Below, piece after piece: positions 1-8,870 of a DNA stretch of 64,000 nt. How positions within the stretch are numbered: position 1 is the stretch's first letter; every line of letters starts with the position of its first letter. Under the pieces are notes generated by a model, which was not told the DNA's origin, searched no databases, and saw only the letters and a list, made by a program, of their open reading frames with translations. The stretch covers positions 62,001-126,000 of the forward strand of contig MKSF01000007.1 in NCBI GenBank assembly GCA_001897155.1. Direction: 5' to 3'. This DNA comes from Bacteroidetes bacterium 47-18. GTDB taxonomy: Bacteria; Bacteroidota; Bacteroidia; Chitinophagales; Chitinophagaceae. A program made the position numbers and the translations under genes.

Positions 1-183
1 ACTGATCACAATGGCAGTGCCCTCAGCCGCCAGCGCCGGCACCTGGTAGCACAGGGATTTGCCGCCGCCCGTAGGCAGCACGGCCAGGGTATCCCTGCCG
101 GCCAGCAGGCTTTGGATGATCTCCAGTTGCTGCGGCCGGAAAGCGTCATAGTTCCAGTATTGCTTTAATAGTTCCTGCAGCAT
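1..183 (-). CDS. recQ: ATP-dependent DNA helicase RecQ, N-terminal fragment (cut by window edge)
   Basis: Reading the minus strand from an ATG at 183-181 gives 61 residues that run off the left edge. They contain the RecQ N-terminal signature FRPQQ (motif 0) and the Walker A motif [12 protein letters not shown], typical of this superfamily 2 helicase, which unwinds DNA 3' to 5' in recombination and repair. The start codon overlaps the aroA stop by one base (TAATG), so recQ is the last visible gene of an aroB-aroA-recQ operon and is probably translationally coupled. The rest of the helicase, RQC and HRDC regions lie outside the window. Confidence 0.9.
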   Translation of the reverse strand, partial: MLQELLKQYWNYDAFRPQQLEIIQSLLAGRDTLAVLPTGGGKSLCYQVPALAAEGTAIVIS

Positions 184-1472
184 TACCGTTGTTGTATATT
201 AGCTCCTATTTTTATAAGTTCTTCGTAGAAAAGAGGAAAGGATTTATTCACTACCCGGGCATTGGTGAGCAGTATAGGCTCTTCTGCCAGCATGCCCAGG
301 ATGGTGATCATCATAGCGATACGGTGATCGTTATGCGCATCCAGGGTGATCCCGCCTTTGACCGCGGTGACTCCTTTGATGATCAGCATGTCGTCCTGTA
401 TGCTCGCCGGGATATCCAGGGTAGTCAATACATTCACAATGGCTTCCGCGCGGTTGCTTTCCTTATGATGCAGCCTGTGCACGCCTGCTATGACGCTTGT
501 GCCTTCACATTGCGTGGCCAGCGCGGCCAGCACCGGGAAAACATCGGGAGTGTCCGTGGCATCGTAATGAAAGGCCTTAAGCGGCTGCCGGGCAGCCGTA
601 ACCCTGTCACTTTCTATGGATAGCCGTACACCGGCATCCATCAGGGCGGTCAGCACGGCTTTATCTCCCTGCCGGGTGAAGGCATTGATGCCATCCACGG
701 TGATCTCACCGGTCAGCGCACCGGTGATCAGCAGGGTAATGGCAGCGCTCCAGTCACCTTCGATTTCCAGCTTGAGCTGCTGGCCGTAAGTGATGGTACG
801 CGGCATAAAGGTAAAGGTGCTGTAGTCTTTGTTCTCAGGGACATTCAGGCCGAAATCCGCTATCACCTGCAGGGTAAGGTCAATATAGGGCTTGCTGACC
901 AGGTTGGCTACGGTAATGATCACGGGCTCGCTCAGCGAAAAGGAGCTGTAGGCCAGCAGCAGCCCGGTAAGGAATTGCGAGCTGGTGCTGCCGTCAATAT
1001 CTACATTTTCAGGTACCAGGTTCCCTTCGATGCTGATGGGCAGCGAGTCGTTGGTGGCGTTGACCTGGAGCCCGAGCCCCCGGAGCGCCCGGATTATCGG
1101 TCCGAAGGGTCTTTTTTTCAATCCGTCCTCACCTTCCAGGGTGCTGGAGTAAAAAATGGTAGCCACTACCGGCATGAACATCCTGGACGATAAGCCGCTT
1201 TCGTGGCAGTTCAGTTGCAGCGTCTCTGTTATATGCGTATTCTTATTTTCAAATTTGATAATGGCCGTAGTGCCTACAAATACGACCTGCGCACCCATTT
1301 TTTTTATGATCTCAATAGCTGTCTTGTCATCTTCAGAGTACCCGCCGTTCTTGAGCACTGTAGCACCCTGCTTCAGTACGGCAGCGGCACAGGCTCTCTG
1401 GAAGATGCTTTTGGAGGGTGGTGCGGTCAGTGTCCCGTTAAGTACGGATCTGGATATGCTGATCTGGTTCAT
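183..1472 (-). CDS. aroA: 3-phosphoshikimate 1-carboxyvinyltransferase (EPSP synthase)
   Basis: The sixth step of the shikimate pathway: it joins shikimate 3-phosphate and phosphoenolpyruvate to make EPSP in the cytoplasm. The 429-residue protein has the N-terminal [10 protein letters not shown] segment (PEP/S3P-binding Lys and Ser), the ESGLSSRMF segment at the place of the usual GTAxR loop, [13 protein letters not shown] in the middle, and the late HNDHRIAMM and [10 protein letters not shown] motifs. Length is normal for the family. The start lies 35 bp inside aroB and the stop overlaps recQ, indicating one transcript. The central loop differs from the classical glyphosate-sensitive form, which is common in this phylum. 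Confidence 0.96.
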   Translation of the reverse strand: MNQISISRSVLNGTLTAPPSKSIFQRACAAAVLKQGATVLKNGGYSEDDKTAIEIIKKMGAQVVFVGTTAIIKFENKNTHITETLQLNCHESGLSSRMFMPVVATIFYSSTLEGEDGLKKRPFGPIIRALRGLGLQVNATNDSLPISIEGNLVPENVDIDGSTSSQFLTGLLLAYSSFSLSEPVIITVANLVSKPYIDLTLQVIADFGLNVPENKDYSTFTFMPRTITYGQQLKLEIEGDWSAAITLLITGALTGEITVDGINAFTRQGDKAVLTALMDAGVRLSIESDRVTAARQPLKAFHYDATDTPDVFPVLAALATQCEGTSVIAGVHRLHHKESNRAEAIVNVLTTLDIPASIQDDMLIIKGVTAVKGGITLDAHNDHRIAMMITILGMLAEEPILLTNARVVNKSFPLFYEELIKIGANIQQR

Positions 1473-2502
1473 GCTGCTCTTTTAGTAAAATTTCTAATTG
1501 CTGTAGGGATATATTCTTAATAACGCCTTTCCCTATTTTTTCCAAAACTATATAATCTATGCTGTTATCGGATAAAGATTTTTTGTCATTGGCAATGTAA
1601 TGCATCAGCTCGTCTGCGTGCCCGTTATAATGTACAGGCAGGCGGTAGCGGAGCAATACCGCTGCAATGCGGTCTGCTTCCCGGAACGGACCGGTCACCT
1701 GTGAGAGGAGCGCATCCCGGTACATGCCGATGCTGATGGCCTTCCCGTGGTCTGTCTGCTGCAGCTTTTCTACCGCGTGCCCGATAGTATGCCCGAAGTT
1801 CAGCAGCTTCCTGTCGCCGTTCTCATTCACATCCTCCGAGACGATCCCGCTTTTGATACGCACGTTCCTGGCTATCAGCTCCGCCAGCCTGCCGGGATTG
1901 TCCCGGTAAAAGTCTATATCCCGTTCTTCCAGCTCGCTGAACAGGGTGGTATCCCGGATGCAGGCATGCTTGATGATCTCGGCAAAGCCGTTGCTCCATT
2001 CTGTTTCCGGGAGCGAGCTGAGAAAGCTGTGATCGTAGGCAATGAAGGCGGGCTGCGCTACCGTGCCCAACATATTCTTATGATTGCCGATGTTGATGCC
2101 GTTCTTGCCTCCCAGCGAAGCGTCTACCATAGCGAGCAGGGTAGTGGGAACAAATCCGAAAGATATCCCGCGCTTATAGGTGGCGCCGAGAAAACCGGTA
2201 ATGTCACATACCACGCCGCCCCCGACACCTACCAGCTTATCGTTGCGCTGCACTTTCATGGCCAGGAGCTGTTCGGCCAGCTCCATCACGTAGCTGAATT
2301 CCTTGGCTGTCTCCCCGCTCTTTACGGAGAGGACCCTCAGCTCCCTGAATTTATCCGGGTGAAACTTCAGCACCTGCTCATCCACGAGGAAGATGGCGGA
2401 GTCTAACTGCTCCTCAACTACAAATGCTGCGAAATCCATATTAAAGCGGAGCGGTACCGTAACCGGCGCCTCTCCCGGTATGGTATAGGAGTCATTATTC
2501 AT
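1438..2502 (-). CDS. aroB: 3-dehydroquinate synthase
   Basis: Second step of the shikimate pathway: converts DAHP to 3-dehydroquinate with NAD+ and a divalent metal as cofactors. The 354-residue protein shows the glycine-rich NAD-binding segment GVGGGVVCDITGF, then GFVPTTLLAMVDASLGGK, the metal-ligand region around FAEIIKHA, and LLNFGHTIGHA near residue 245. It is first in a tight operon with aroA (35-bp overlap) and recQ. The DAHP synthase of the same pathway is encoded separately at 7942-6848. Confidence 0.96.
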   Translation of the reverse strand: MNNDSYTIPGEAPVTVPLRFNMDFAAFVVEEQLDSAIFLVDEQVLKFHPDKFRELRVLSVKSGETAKEFSYVMELAEQLLAMKVQRNDKLVGVGGGVVCDITGFLGATYKRGISFGFVPTTLLAMVDASLGGKNGINIGNHKNMLGTVAQPAFIAYDHSFLSSLPETEWSNGFAEIIKHACIRDTTLFSELEERDIDFYRDNPGRLAELIARNVRIKSGIVSEDVNENGDRKLLNFGHTIGHAVEKLQQTDHGKAISIGMYRDALLSQVTGPFREADRIAAVLLRYRLPVHYNGHADELMHYIANDKKSLSDNSIDYIVLEKIGKGVIKNISLQQLEILLKEQHEPDQHIQIRT

Positions 2503-2539
2503 AATATTACCAGAATTCGATCCATGTAAATATAAGGAT

Positions 2540-2568
2540 AAAAAAGCACTATCCCTTTAAGATAGTGC
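2540..2568 (-). terminator. Rho-independent terminator behind the 2596-4818 gene
   Basis: Perfect 8-bp stem GCACTATC / GATAGTGC (2546-2553 with 2561-2568) and a 7-base loop. On the minus strand it is followed directly by a run of T residues (2545-2541). It lies 28 bp after the stop of the secreted protein and separates it from aroB. Confidence 0.8.
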
Positions 2569-2595
2569 CCTGAAAATAGTCTTTGTATGGAAATG

Positions 2596-4818
2596 CTATA
2601 AACTGACAGCCATTCGTTTGTAGGCCTTGATGAATATCACTCCCAAGTTCCTGTTCGGCGGAATATAATCGCTGAACAGGTCTTTCTCCACGCTGGAGCT
2701 TTTGCTGAATTTAGCTGACAGCTCATTCCAGAGCTCCAGCCAGTTGACATCCTTGCCGGCCGCCATCCTGTTATCAATGGATTGTATGATCGGCATATTG
2801 ATGTTCAGCGCTCCCACCTGCTTGGAAGAGATGATATGGGCGTCCGGGGAGCTTTCCAGCACAGTGGCCAGGTTATGGTAGCCGCCGCAGGAGCCCAGCA
2901 TTACGATTTTAGCGCTTTCCTGCAGGTAGGATAGGGTGGCGGGCAGGTAATAGCTGTGGCCCCTGTGGATGACGATAGATGGGTGAATGTCGTTTTCCTC
3001 CAGGTAAGCGTTCATTTTACGCTGTGCCTCCTCGTCCTGCCCGGTCTCTTCGGGAAGCGGCTTGTTGGCAAATATCGTAATGGGGAATTCCCCGTTCCTG
3101 GTTATGGTGGTCCAGTGAGCGGTATGGGAAACATTCCAGCCGCTGGCATTCTTGAAAGAATTGATATAGTGATTATAAGCGGTCTTGCCGTCCGCATCGC
3201 CGTAAAAATAGGATACTTCATATACCCTGCCGTCCTTGCCTTGCAGGCTGCTGTAGGAAACGTGCATAATAGGTGGAATGAACTGGGACAGGTCCTTATT
3301 CAGCGCTTCCGGGTTGTCGGCAGAGCTGAAGATGGTGCTGAGCAGGCCGTAAATAATGGTGCCCTTCTGCTGCTTTTCCTCGTTGTCCAGTTTACTGACC
3401 CTTTTGTAGTTGCTGTTGATCTCTGAGCGGATAAAGGCAAGCAGGTTGTCATCCTTGATGCTTCCGTAGGCGTCGGCCAGGTCCACCGCGCCTTCAAGGT
3501 CGTCATAGGGGCCTTCTTCCAGGTCTGCCACGAATTGCCTGATCAGCTTATTCTTGGCTGTTTCGTCCATAGAGGCCAGGAAAGGGGTCAGGGTATTATA
3601 GCCGGCGCACATCCTCAGGAAGGTACGGAAATGGTACTGATGCACGAATTCCAGGAACTGGTCCCCGGTCCGGGGCTTCATTTTTTCCATCATCCTGTTG
3701 AACATCCAGATGAAGCTGCTGGTGTAGATCTCCTCCACACCTCCTATCATACAGAAATACAGGTCTTCCGGCCTGAGGTTGGTCATAGAGGCAAAGCGCA
3801 CGTTGGCCGGGCTGTTGTGCAGCTCGTTGACCTTCCTGATATAGTTCAGTCCCCTGCGCTTGAGCTCCTGGTCGATATTGTAGACCCCCAGAGTTTCCCC
3901 TGAGGTCTTTAGGTCCACCAATGCTTTCAGGTAGCCTTCTTCATTGCCGGTGATGCCATCTATCTGCTTGATGGACATCTGGCCGCTATTGATCTTGTTC
4001 AAAAAAGGAAGCACCATCCAAGGCTGGTCGCTCTGGGAGGCGATTTTACAGATGGTCTGTACCAGCGGGTCGGTATTTCTCCTTACCACACTGCTCAGCC
4101 TGCTGGTAGACAGCGCATATTTCAGGATGGTTCCCGGCACTACCTTGGCAGCGGCAGCCACTACGACATCCGCGTATTTCTCATTGGCAAATTCATCCAG
4201 CCTGTTGACAAGTATCTCGGGGTATTGCTTGCCGAGGTTTTCTACAAGGTAGGCCTTTTCTTCGGGGTAATCGCTGAGCAGGTCGGCATTGTCCAGGGTG
4301 TAAAGGTTGACATTGCTCCTGACGTATTCCTTGACGCTCCCGGTCTCTCTTGCCAGGATAAGCCCTTCCATATTGCCCACAATGCGTCTTGCATACAGGG
4401 GGTCAATGGTCTCAAAGTTCCTGGTGTTGATCTTTTTCAGCAGCGATTCCAATGCCCGGTGGTACTGTATCTTTGTCTGGTGAGGGATCTCTATGTTCTC
4501 GATCCTGATCTCCAGTTGCTTTGCCTGCTGCAGTATATAGTCCGTAAGAATGCGGGACATCATCGTATCCTTTACGGTTATGGTATTATCCGCTTTTCCG
4601 TCCTTTAAATCGGCTTTATTGATCTGTTTGGCCACATAGTCTGTGAACAGGGCCCTGTTGGCAGGGATGGGCTTTATAAGCGCATCTGCATTCCAGTTAG
4701 GCAGGGGCTCGGTTTCTTTTTCAGCTTCTTTGCCTTTTTTCCGCTGTGCAGATAAGGTTCCTGTTGCCAGTAAGGTCAGCACACAGAACGATAAAACAGG
4801 TTTATAGTAAAACGTCAT
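2596..4818 (-). CDS. Large secreted protein with a candidate His/Cys (clan CD-like) C-terminal domain
   Basis: A 740-residue protein of no family I can name. It starts with a signal peptide (hydrophobic core at about residues 7-22, ending at SAQ), so it is exported to the periplasm or beyond. Most of the chain looks helical and lacks recognisable repeats. Near the C-terminus, a beta-strand-like segment ends in HRGH (His618/His621) and, 23 residues later, another strand ends in GSCGGY (Cys644). Strand-His followed by strand-Cys is the arrangement of caspase/gingipain/CHAT-type clan CD peptidases, so a cysteine peptidase or a decayed relative is a reasonable inference, not proven. It has its own terminator and sits alone between gldA and aroB. 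Confidence 0.75.
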   Translation of the reverse strand: MTFYYKPVLSFCVLTLLATGTLSAQRKKGKEAEKETEPLPNWNADALIKPIPANRALFTDYVAKQINKADLKDGKADNTITVKDTMMSRILTDYILQQAKQLEIRIENIEIPHQTKIQYHRALESLLKKINTRNFETIDPLYARRIVGNMEGLILARETGSVKEYVRSNVNLYTLDNADLLSDYPEEKAYLVENLGKQYPEILVNRLDEFANEKYADVVVAAAAKVVPGTILKYALSTSRLSSVVRRNTDPLVQTICKIASQSDQPWMVLPFLNKINSGQMSIKQIDGITGNEEGYLKALVDLKTSGETLGVYNIDQELKRRGLNYIRKVNELHNSPANVRFASMTNLRPEDLYFCMIGGVEEIYTSSFIWMFNRMMEKMKPRTGDQFLEFVHQYHFRTFLRMCAGYNTLTPFLASMDETAKNKLIRQFVADLEEGPYDDLEGAVDLADAYGSIKDDNLLAFIRSEINSNYKRVSKLDNEEKQQKGTIIYGLLSTIFSSADNPEALNKDLSQFIPPIMHVSYSSLQGKDGRVYEVSYFYGDADGKTAYNHYINSFKNASGWNVSHTAHWTTITRNGEFPITIFANKPLPEETGQDEEAQRKMNAYLEENDIHPSIVIHRGHSYYLPATLSYLQESAKIVMLGSCGGYHNLATVLESSPDAHIISSKQVGALNINMPIIQSIDNRMAAGKDVNWLELWNELSAKFSKSSSVEKDLFSDYIPPNRNLGVIFIKAYKRMAVSL

Positions 4819-4984
4819 AATGGTATGATGTATATTTTAACAAATTTAAGGGCTTGACTTTACTTTATTGGTTAAATTTATATAAAAGCAGGCGGGCAAT
4901 AAGCATCACCGGCAAAGTATAAGCCATGGTCTCTGGCAGTAATGTGCTGCGGTCCGGCACCGCTGCCGGGGAACAGTTGTAATG

Positions 4985-5896
4985 CTAGCTGGTAAGGTGA
5001 CGGAACGTACTTTCCAGGGAGGTCTGGTTGGTCGTGATATTGAGAATGTCATTATCGGTCTCCATGCTCCATTGCATCAGTTGCTTCCTCAGCTCCTGCG
5101 GATGGCGGGTATGGAATTCCAGCGTTCTTACGGACAGCACCTTAATATCCTCTATATGATTGCCGGGCAGGGCGTCCCGCTGCGGCTCTTTTGCAAATTC
5201 CACGGTGATGACGTGCAGGTCTGAAGCCGCGCTGCCGGACTGTATGCCGGTGAGGCTGTCATCAGCTACGATATGGCCGTTGTTGATAATGACCACTCTT
5301 TCACACATTGCTTCCACTTCCTGCATAATGTGGGTAGACAGCAGGATGGTCTTGTCCCTGCCGATATTGATAATGAGATTGCGGATGTCTGCCAGCTGGT
5401 TGGGGTCCAGGCCGCTGGTAGGCTCGTCCAGTATGAGGACCTTAGGGTCGTGGATCATAGCCTGCGCCAGACCCACCCTTTGCTTATATCCTTTGGAAAG
5501 GTTGCCTATCTTTTTCCTGATCTCTTTCTGCAGCCCGGTCATTTCTATCACCGCGTCGATCCGGGATCTTTTCTGAGTGCCCAATTGATGAATGCCGGCT
5601 ACGATCTCAAGATATTCCTTTATGTACAGGTCATAATACAGGGGATTGCTTTCCGGGAGGTAGCCCACTATTTTCCTGACCTCCATGGCCTGCTTGATGA
5701 TATCCAGCCCGCAGATGCTGGCGGTGCCGGAAGTAGGCGGAATATAGGTAGTCAGCATTTTCATGGTAGTGGATTTCCCCGCGCCGTTGGGTCCCAGGAA
5801 GCCAACGATGGTACCTGAAGGCACTTCAAAGGAAATATGATTCACCGCGGCCTGTTCTCCGAATGTCTTGGTAAGTGACTGTATGTGTATGGACAT
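4985..5896 (-). CDS. gldA: GldA-like ABC transporter ATP-binding protein
   Basis: A 303-residue ABC ATPase with Walker A GPNGAGKS (residues 35-42), signature LSKGYKQRVGLAQ, Walker B VLILDEPTSGLDP and the switch histidine in LLSTHIMQEVE. Residues 71-90 (VGYLPESNPLYYDLYIKEYL) match the GldA branch, which with membrane partners GldF and GldG supports gliding motility in Bacteroidota. The partners are not next to it, so it could be a general ABC-2-type exporter ATPase. The presence of porT and T9SS cargo genes in the window fits a gliding/T9SS organism. The downstream YpfJ-like gene starts on the far side of a 23-bp gap on the same strand. Confidence 0.8.
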   Translation of the reverse strand: MSIHIQSLTKTFGEQAAVNHISFEVPSGTIVGFLGPNGAGKSTTMKMLTTYIPPTSGTASICGLDIIKQAMEVRKIVGYLPESNPLYYDLYIKEYLEIVAGIHQLGTQKRSRIDAVIEMTGLQKEIRKKIGNLSKGYKQRVGLAQAMIHDPKVLILDEPTSGLDPNQLADIRNLIINIGRDKTILLSTHIMQEVEAMCERVVIINNGHIVADDSLTGIQSGSAASDLHVITVEFAKEPQRDALPGNHIEDIKVLSVRTLEFHTRHPQELRKQLMQWSMETDNDILNITTNQTSLESTFRHLTS

Positions 5897-5919
5897 AATC
5901 TTATGATGCGTATCTTGAA

Positions 5920-6777
5920 TTATCTGATATTTTCGTATTTACCCTGGTTCAGGTCTCCTGTTTCATATCCTTTTTTGAACCAGAACATGCGCTGGGCGGA
6001 GGTGCCGTGTGTAAATGATTCGGGTACTACATATCCCTGGGCTTCCATTTGCAGCTTATCATCGCCTATGGCCCTGGCCGCATTCAGGGCGGATTCCAGG
6101 TCATTCATGTCCAGGCTGAACTGGTCACGCATATAATGCGCCCAGATACCTGCATAAAAATCGGCCTGCAATTCGAGCTGCACCGAGAGCCGGTTGTAGG
6201 TGGCCTTATCGACTTTGCCGCTTTGCTGCTGCATCCAGCGGGTACGCCCCTGCAGGTTCTGGATATGGTGCCCTATCTCGTGGGCTATCACGTAGGCCAC
6301 CGCGAAGTCTCCCGGCGCCTTGAAACGGTTACGGAGCTCATCGCAGAAGCTGAGGTCTATATAGGCTTTCTGATCGCCCGGACAGTAGAAGGGCCCCATG
6401 GCCGCCTGGCCCATACCACAGGCCGAGGAGGTCTGTTGGTCGAACAATACCAGGCCTGCCGGCTGATAGGTAAGGTTATTCTGGCGGAAAATCTCCTGCC
6501 ATACGTCCTCTGTACTGGCCAGCACGACCTTTACCAGATCGGCGCTGCGCGCGTCCGGGCGGGCAGCCAGCTCGGTCTCTGAAAGGGTGGTGGTCTGCTC
6601 CGTGGCAATGCCGTTATCGCCTGTCAGTCCCGTTAAGGAGCTGAGGTCTATACCGGTGAAATAGCTGAGCAGGGCAATGACCAGTACGCCTATGCCGCCC
6701 CCGGCTATCAGCTTACCGCCCGATCTGCCACGCCTGTCTTCCACGTTGCCGCTTCGTCTTTGGTTTTCCCATTGCAT
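5920..6777 (-). CDS. YpfJ-type neutral zinc metallopeptidase, membrane-anchored
   Basis: A 285-residue protein with a basic N-terminus, one transmembrane segment (about 24-41) and a large outward-facing domain. It carries the zincin motif HEIGHH at 166-171 and the LQADFYAGIWAH segment, whose acidic residue is the likely third zinc ligand. The N-terminus (MQWENQRRS..) and spacing match the KPN_02809/YpfJ family, whose substrates are unknown. It is followed on the same strand by gldA after 23 bp, so the two may be cotranscribed. Confidence 0.88.
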   Translation of the reverse strand: MQWENQRRSGNVEDRRGRSGGKLIAGGGIGVLVIALLSYFTGIDLSSLTGLTGDNGIATEQTTTLSETELAARPDARSADLVKVVLASTEDVWQEIFRQNNLTYQPAGLVLFDQQTSSACGMGQAAMGPFYCPGDQKAYIDLSFCDELRNRFKAPGDFAVAYVIAHEIGHHIQNLQGRTRWMQQQSGKVDKATYNRLSVQLELQADFYAGIWAHYMRDQFSLDMNDLESALNAARAIGDDKLQMEAQGYVVPESFTHGTSAQRMFWFKKGYETGDLNQGKYENIR

Positions 6778-6847
6778 AATATAATAGTATTAATGAAAGA
6801 TAGCAGTATCTGTAACAAATATAGTATTTCGGTATTATAATCCGGGG

Positions 6848-7942
6848 CTAATCTTTAGGATTCATAATAATATCCTGGTTGCGGATGCTTTCCAGGTGTA
6901 TGGCTTCCATGTAGTGATTGATGAATTCCTCGCTCAGTCCCAGCTCCTGGCCCAGGGCTTTGACCCGGTCATAGATATACTGCCACCGCCTGGTCTGGAG
7001 TATGGTTACATTATGCTCTTTCTTTACACGGCCTATTTCCCTGGAGATATGCATCCTTTTACTGATGAGCTCCAGCAACTGGTGGTCGTACTGGTCTATC
7101 TGGCGCCGCAATTGCTCCAGTTGCCCGATGATCCTTTCTTCCTGTATATCGTCCTTTCTCCAGATAATGGCGTTGATGATCCGGAGCAGCTCGTCCGGTG
7201 TCACCTGCTGTGCCGCATCGCTCCATGCGCTGCCGGGACGGCAGTGCGCTTCTATGATGGCCCCGTCATAATCCAGGTCGATGGCTTTCTGCAGTATTTC
7301 CGGAATGAGCGCGCTGTTGCCTGTGATATGGGACGGGTCTATGAGCACCGGCAGGTCCGGGAACCGTCTCCTGATCTCTATGGCCAGGTGCCACATCGGC
7401 ACGTTCCGGAGCCTGGCATTGCCGTAAGAGGAGAAGCCGCGGTGAATGAGGCCGATGTCCTTTATATCCGCCTGCTGGATCCGCTCTACCGCGCCTGTCC
7501 ATAATTCTATATCCGGGTTAACGGGATTTTTGATGTACACAGGAATAGCTGCTCCTTTGAGCGCGTCCGCTATTTCCTGTACGCTGAACGGATTCACCGT
7601 GGTACGGGCGCCTATCCATACGGCGTCAATGCCGTACCGCAGTGCCAGCTCTGCCTGCCGGGCATTGGCCACTTCTATAATGGCCGGCAGCCGGTACAAC
7701 GCTTTGACCTCCCTGAGCCATTCCAGCCCCGCTTCACCTACGCCTTCAAAATTCCCGGGCCGGGTCCTGGGCTTCCAGATGCCCGCGCGGAACATGTCCA
7801 CTTTTCCTGTCCTGCTCAGGAGGTCTGCGGTTTCCAGCACCTGCTCACGGGTCTCGGCGCTGCAGGGCCCTGCTATGATCAGCGGTTTTTTTCTGGTAAG
7901 TCGTGAAATGGTCTCGTTATGCTTTATGGTATTCTCTAACAT
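6848..7942 (-). CDS. Bifunctional 3-deoxy-7-phosphoheptulonate synthase / chorismate mutase
   Basis: The N-terminal 260 residues or so are a type I-beta (KdsA-like) DAHP synthase: IAGPCSAE, FRAGIWKPRTRPGNFEG, WIGARTTVNP and LIDPSHITGN. The C-terminal 90 residues are an AroQ chorismate mutase (LRRQIDQYDHQLLELISKRM then IGRVKKEH). The fusion couples entry into the shikimate pathway to the first committed step to Phe/Tyr, and the mutase domain is known to act as the regulatory sensor in such fusions. I chose the ATG at 7942: the frame stays open to a TTG at 7990, but the family begins near here and the extra residues are not conserved. It stands divergently from tsaB. Confidence 0.93.
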   Translation of the reverse strand: MLENTIKHNETISRLTRKKPLIIAGPCSAETREQVLETADLLSRTGKVDMFRAGIWKPRTRPGNFEGVGEAGLEWLREVKALYRLPAIIEVANARQAELALRYGIDAVWIGARTTVNPFSVQEIADALKGAAIPVYIKNPVNPDIELWTGAVERIQQADIKDIGLIHRGFSSYGNARLRNVPMWHLAIEIRRRFPDLPVLIDPSHITGNSALIPEILQKAIDLDYDGAIIEAHCRPGSAWSDAAQQVTPDELLRIINAIIWRKDDIQEERIIGQLEQLRRQIDQYDHQLLELISKRMHISREIGRVKKEHNVTILQTRRWQYIYDRVKALGQELGLSEEFINHYMEAIHLESIRNQDIIMNPKD

Positions 7943-8017
7943 TAGTGTACTGCATCTGGGAAAATAAATCCGGGTCAAAGCCGGCTTCAAAGTTCGGATT
8001 TCTTTTAATTATTAACG

Positions 8018-8029
8018 GCTAAATTTAGC
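8018..8029. promoter_or_regulatory. 12-bp perfect palindrome between divergent genes
   Basis: GCTAAATTTAGC lies in the 132-bp gap between the DAHP synthase fusion (minus) and tsaB (plus). Its place suggests an operator, but no known regulator site matches and one such palindrome could occur by chance. Confidence 0.3.
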
Positions 8030-8058
8030 ACATGTTTATAGATAACCAATATTAGGGT

Positions 8059-8066
8059 TATTTTTG
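8059..8066 (+). promoter_or_regulatory. Bacteroidota -7 element upstream of tsaB
   Basis: TATTTTTG fits the Bacteroidota sigma-A -7 consensus TAnnTTTG. The tsaB ATG follows only 8 bp later, so transcription would begin almost at the start codon. A clear -33 TTG is not visible, so support is moderate. Confidence 0.45.
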
Positions 8067-8074
8067 CAGGGAAT

Positions 8075-8749
8075 ATGAGCCATAAGTTTTTATTACTGGA
8101 TACTACGTACGCGGTCAGCTCCTATGCGCTGGCGGAAGAAGGGAAGGGTGTTGTGGCGCTGAGGCATCATGCCGAGGCGCAGGAGCAGGCGGCGGTCATC
8201 AATAATATGATCGATACGCTGCTGAAAGAGGCCAGCTGGTCCTGCCGGGACCTGTCCGCCGTCATCATCTGCTCGGGTCCCGGGTCCTATACCGGTATGA
8301 GGATCAGCTACAGCGTGGCCAAAGGCCTGTGCTACGGGCTGGAGCTGCCCCTGGTAGCCGTGGACCGGCTTTCGGTGCTGGCCTATGGTAAGCCGGGTGT
8401 ATCGCTTGTGGCGCTGTATGCCAGGACCGGCGAATATTTTGCGGGTATCTGCCGCGATGCCGAATGGCTGGTGGCTCCCCGGCACTGCGAGGAGAATGCG
8501 CTGCCCCGCTATGTGCAGCAGTTGGCACCGCAGCGTCTTATAACCGACCGTGTGCCTGCCATATGGCAGGATGCCTACCCGCTGGAAGTGGAGCAACTGG
8601 ACCTGCTGCAGCCGCTGAATATGGACTTCCTCTATATGCTGGGCCGGGAAAAGTACCGGGCAGGCAGCTATGAAGATATCGCATACAGCGAGCCTTTATA
8701 CCTGAAACCGGTCTATACGACCGTACCTGGCAAAAAAAGCATCCTATAA
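8075..8749 (+). CDS. tsaB: tRNA threonylcarbamoyladenosine biosynthesis protein TsaB
   Basis: A 224-residue member of the ASKHA fold with the TsaB hallmarks LLLDTTYAVSSYAL at the N-terminus and IICSGPGSYTGMRIS followed by AKGLCYGLELPLVAVD at about residues 67-98. TsaB is the dimerisation partner of TsaD (with TsaE) in the complex that adds the threonylcarbamoyl group to A37 of ANN-decoding tRNAs in the cytoplasm. It is a single gene here, followed by the pdhB promoter region. Confidence 0.93.
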   Translation: MSHKFLLLDTTYAVSSYALAEEGKGVVALRHHAEAQEQAAVINNMIDTLLKEASWSCRDLSAVIICSGPGSYTGMRISYSVAKGLCYGLELPLVAVDRLSVLAYGKPGVSLVALYARTGEYFAGICRDAEWLVAPRHCEENALPRYVQQLAPQRLITDRVPAIWQDAYPLEVEQLDLLQPLNMDFLYMLGREKYRAGSYEDIAYSEPLYLKPVYTTVPGKKSIL

Positions 8750-8766
8750 AACAAATCAGGAGAATA

Positions 8767-8798
8767 TTTTACAATCTAAATCCAAAGTAATATATTTG
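8767..8798 (+). promoter_or_regulatory. Promoter of pdhB
   Basis: TATATTTG at 8791-8798 is a full match to the Bacteroidota -7 consensus TAnnTTTG, and a TTTTAC box at 8767-8772 lies at about the -33 distance. It would give a leader of about 65 nucleotides before the pdhB ATG at 8871. Confidence 0.55.
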
Positions 8799-8870
8799 CA
8801 ACGCCTAATTACAGCGTGATCGGGCGCATTCTGAATTTTAATCTAATACTTCAATATTTAAATATAAGTT

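Noticed and set aside
6848-7990. Longer start (TTG at 7990) for the DAHP synthase-chorismate mutase.
   Set aside because: The extra 16 residues are not family-like and the ATG at 7942 fits the conserved N-terminus.
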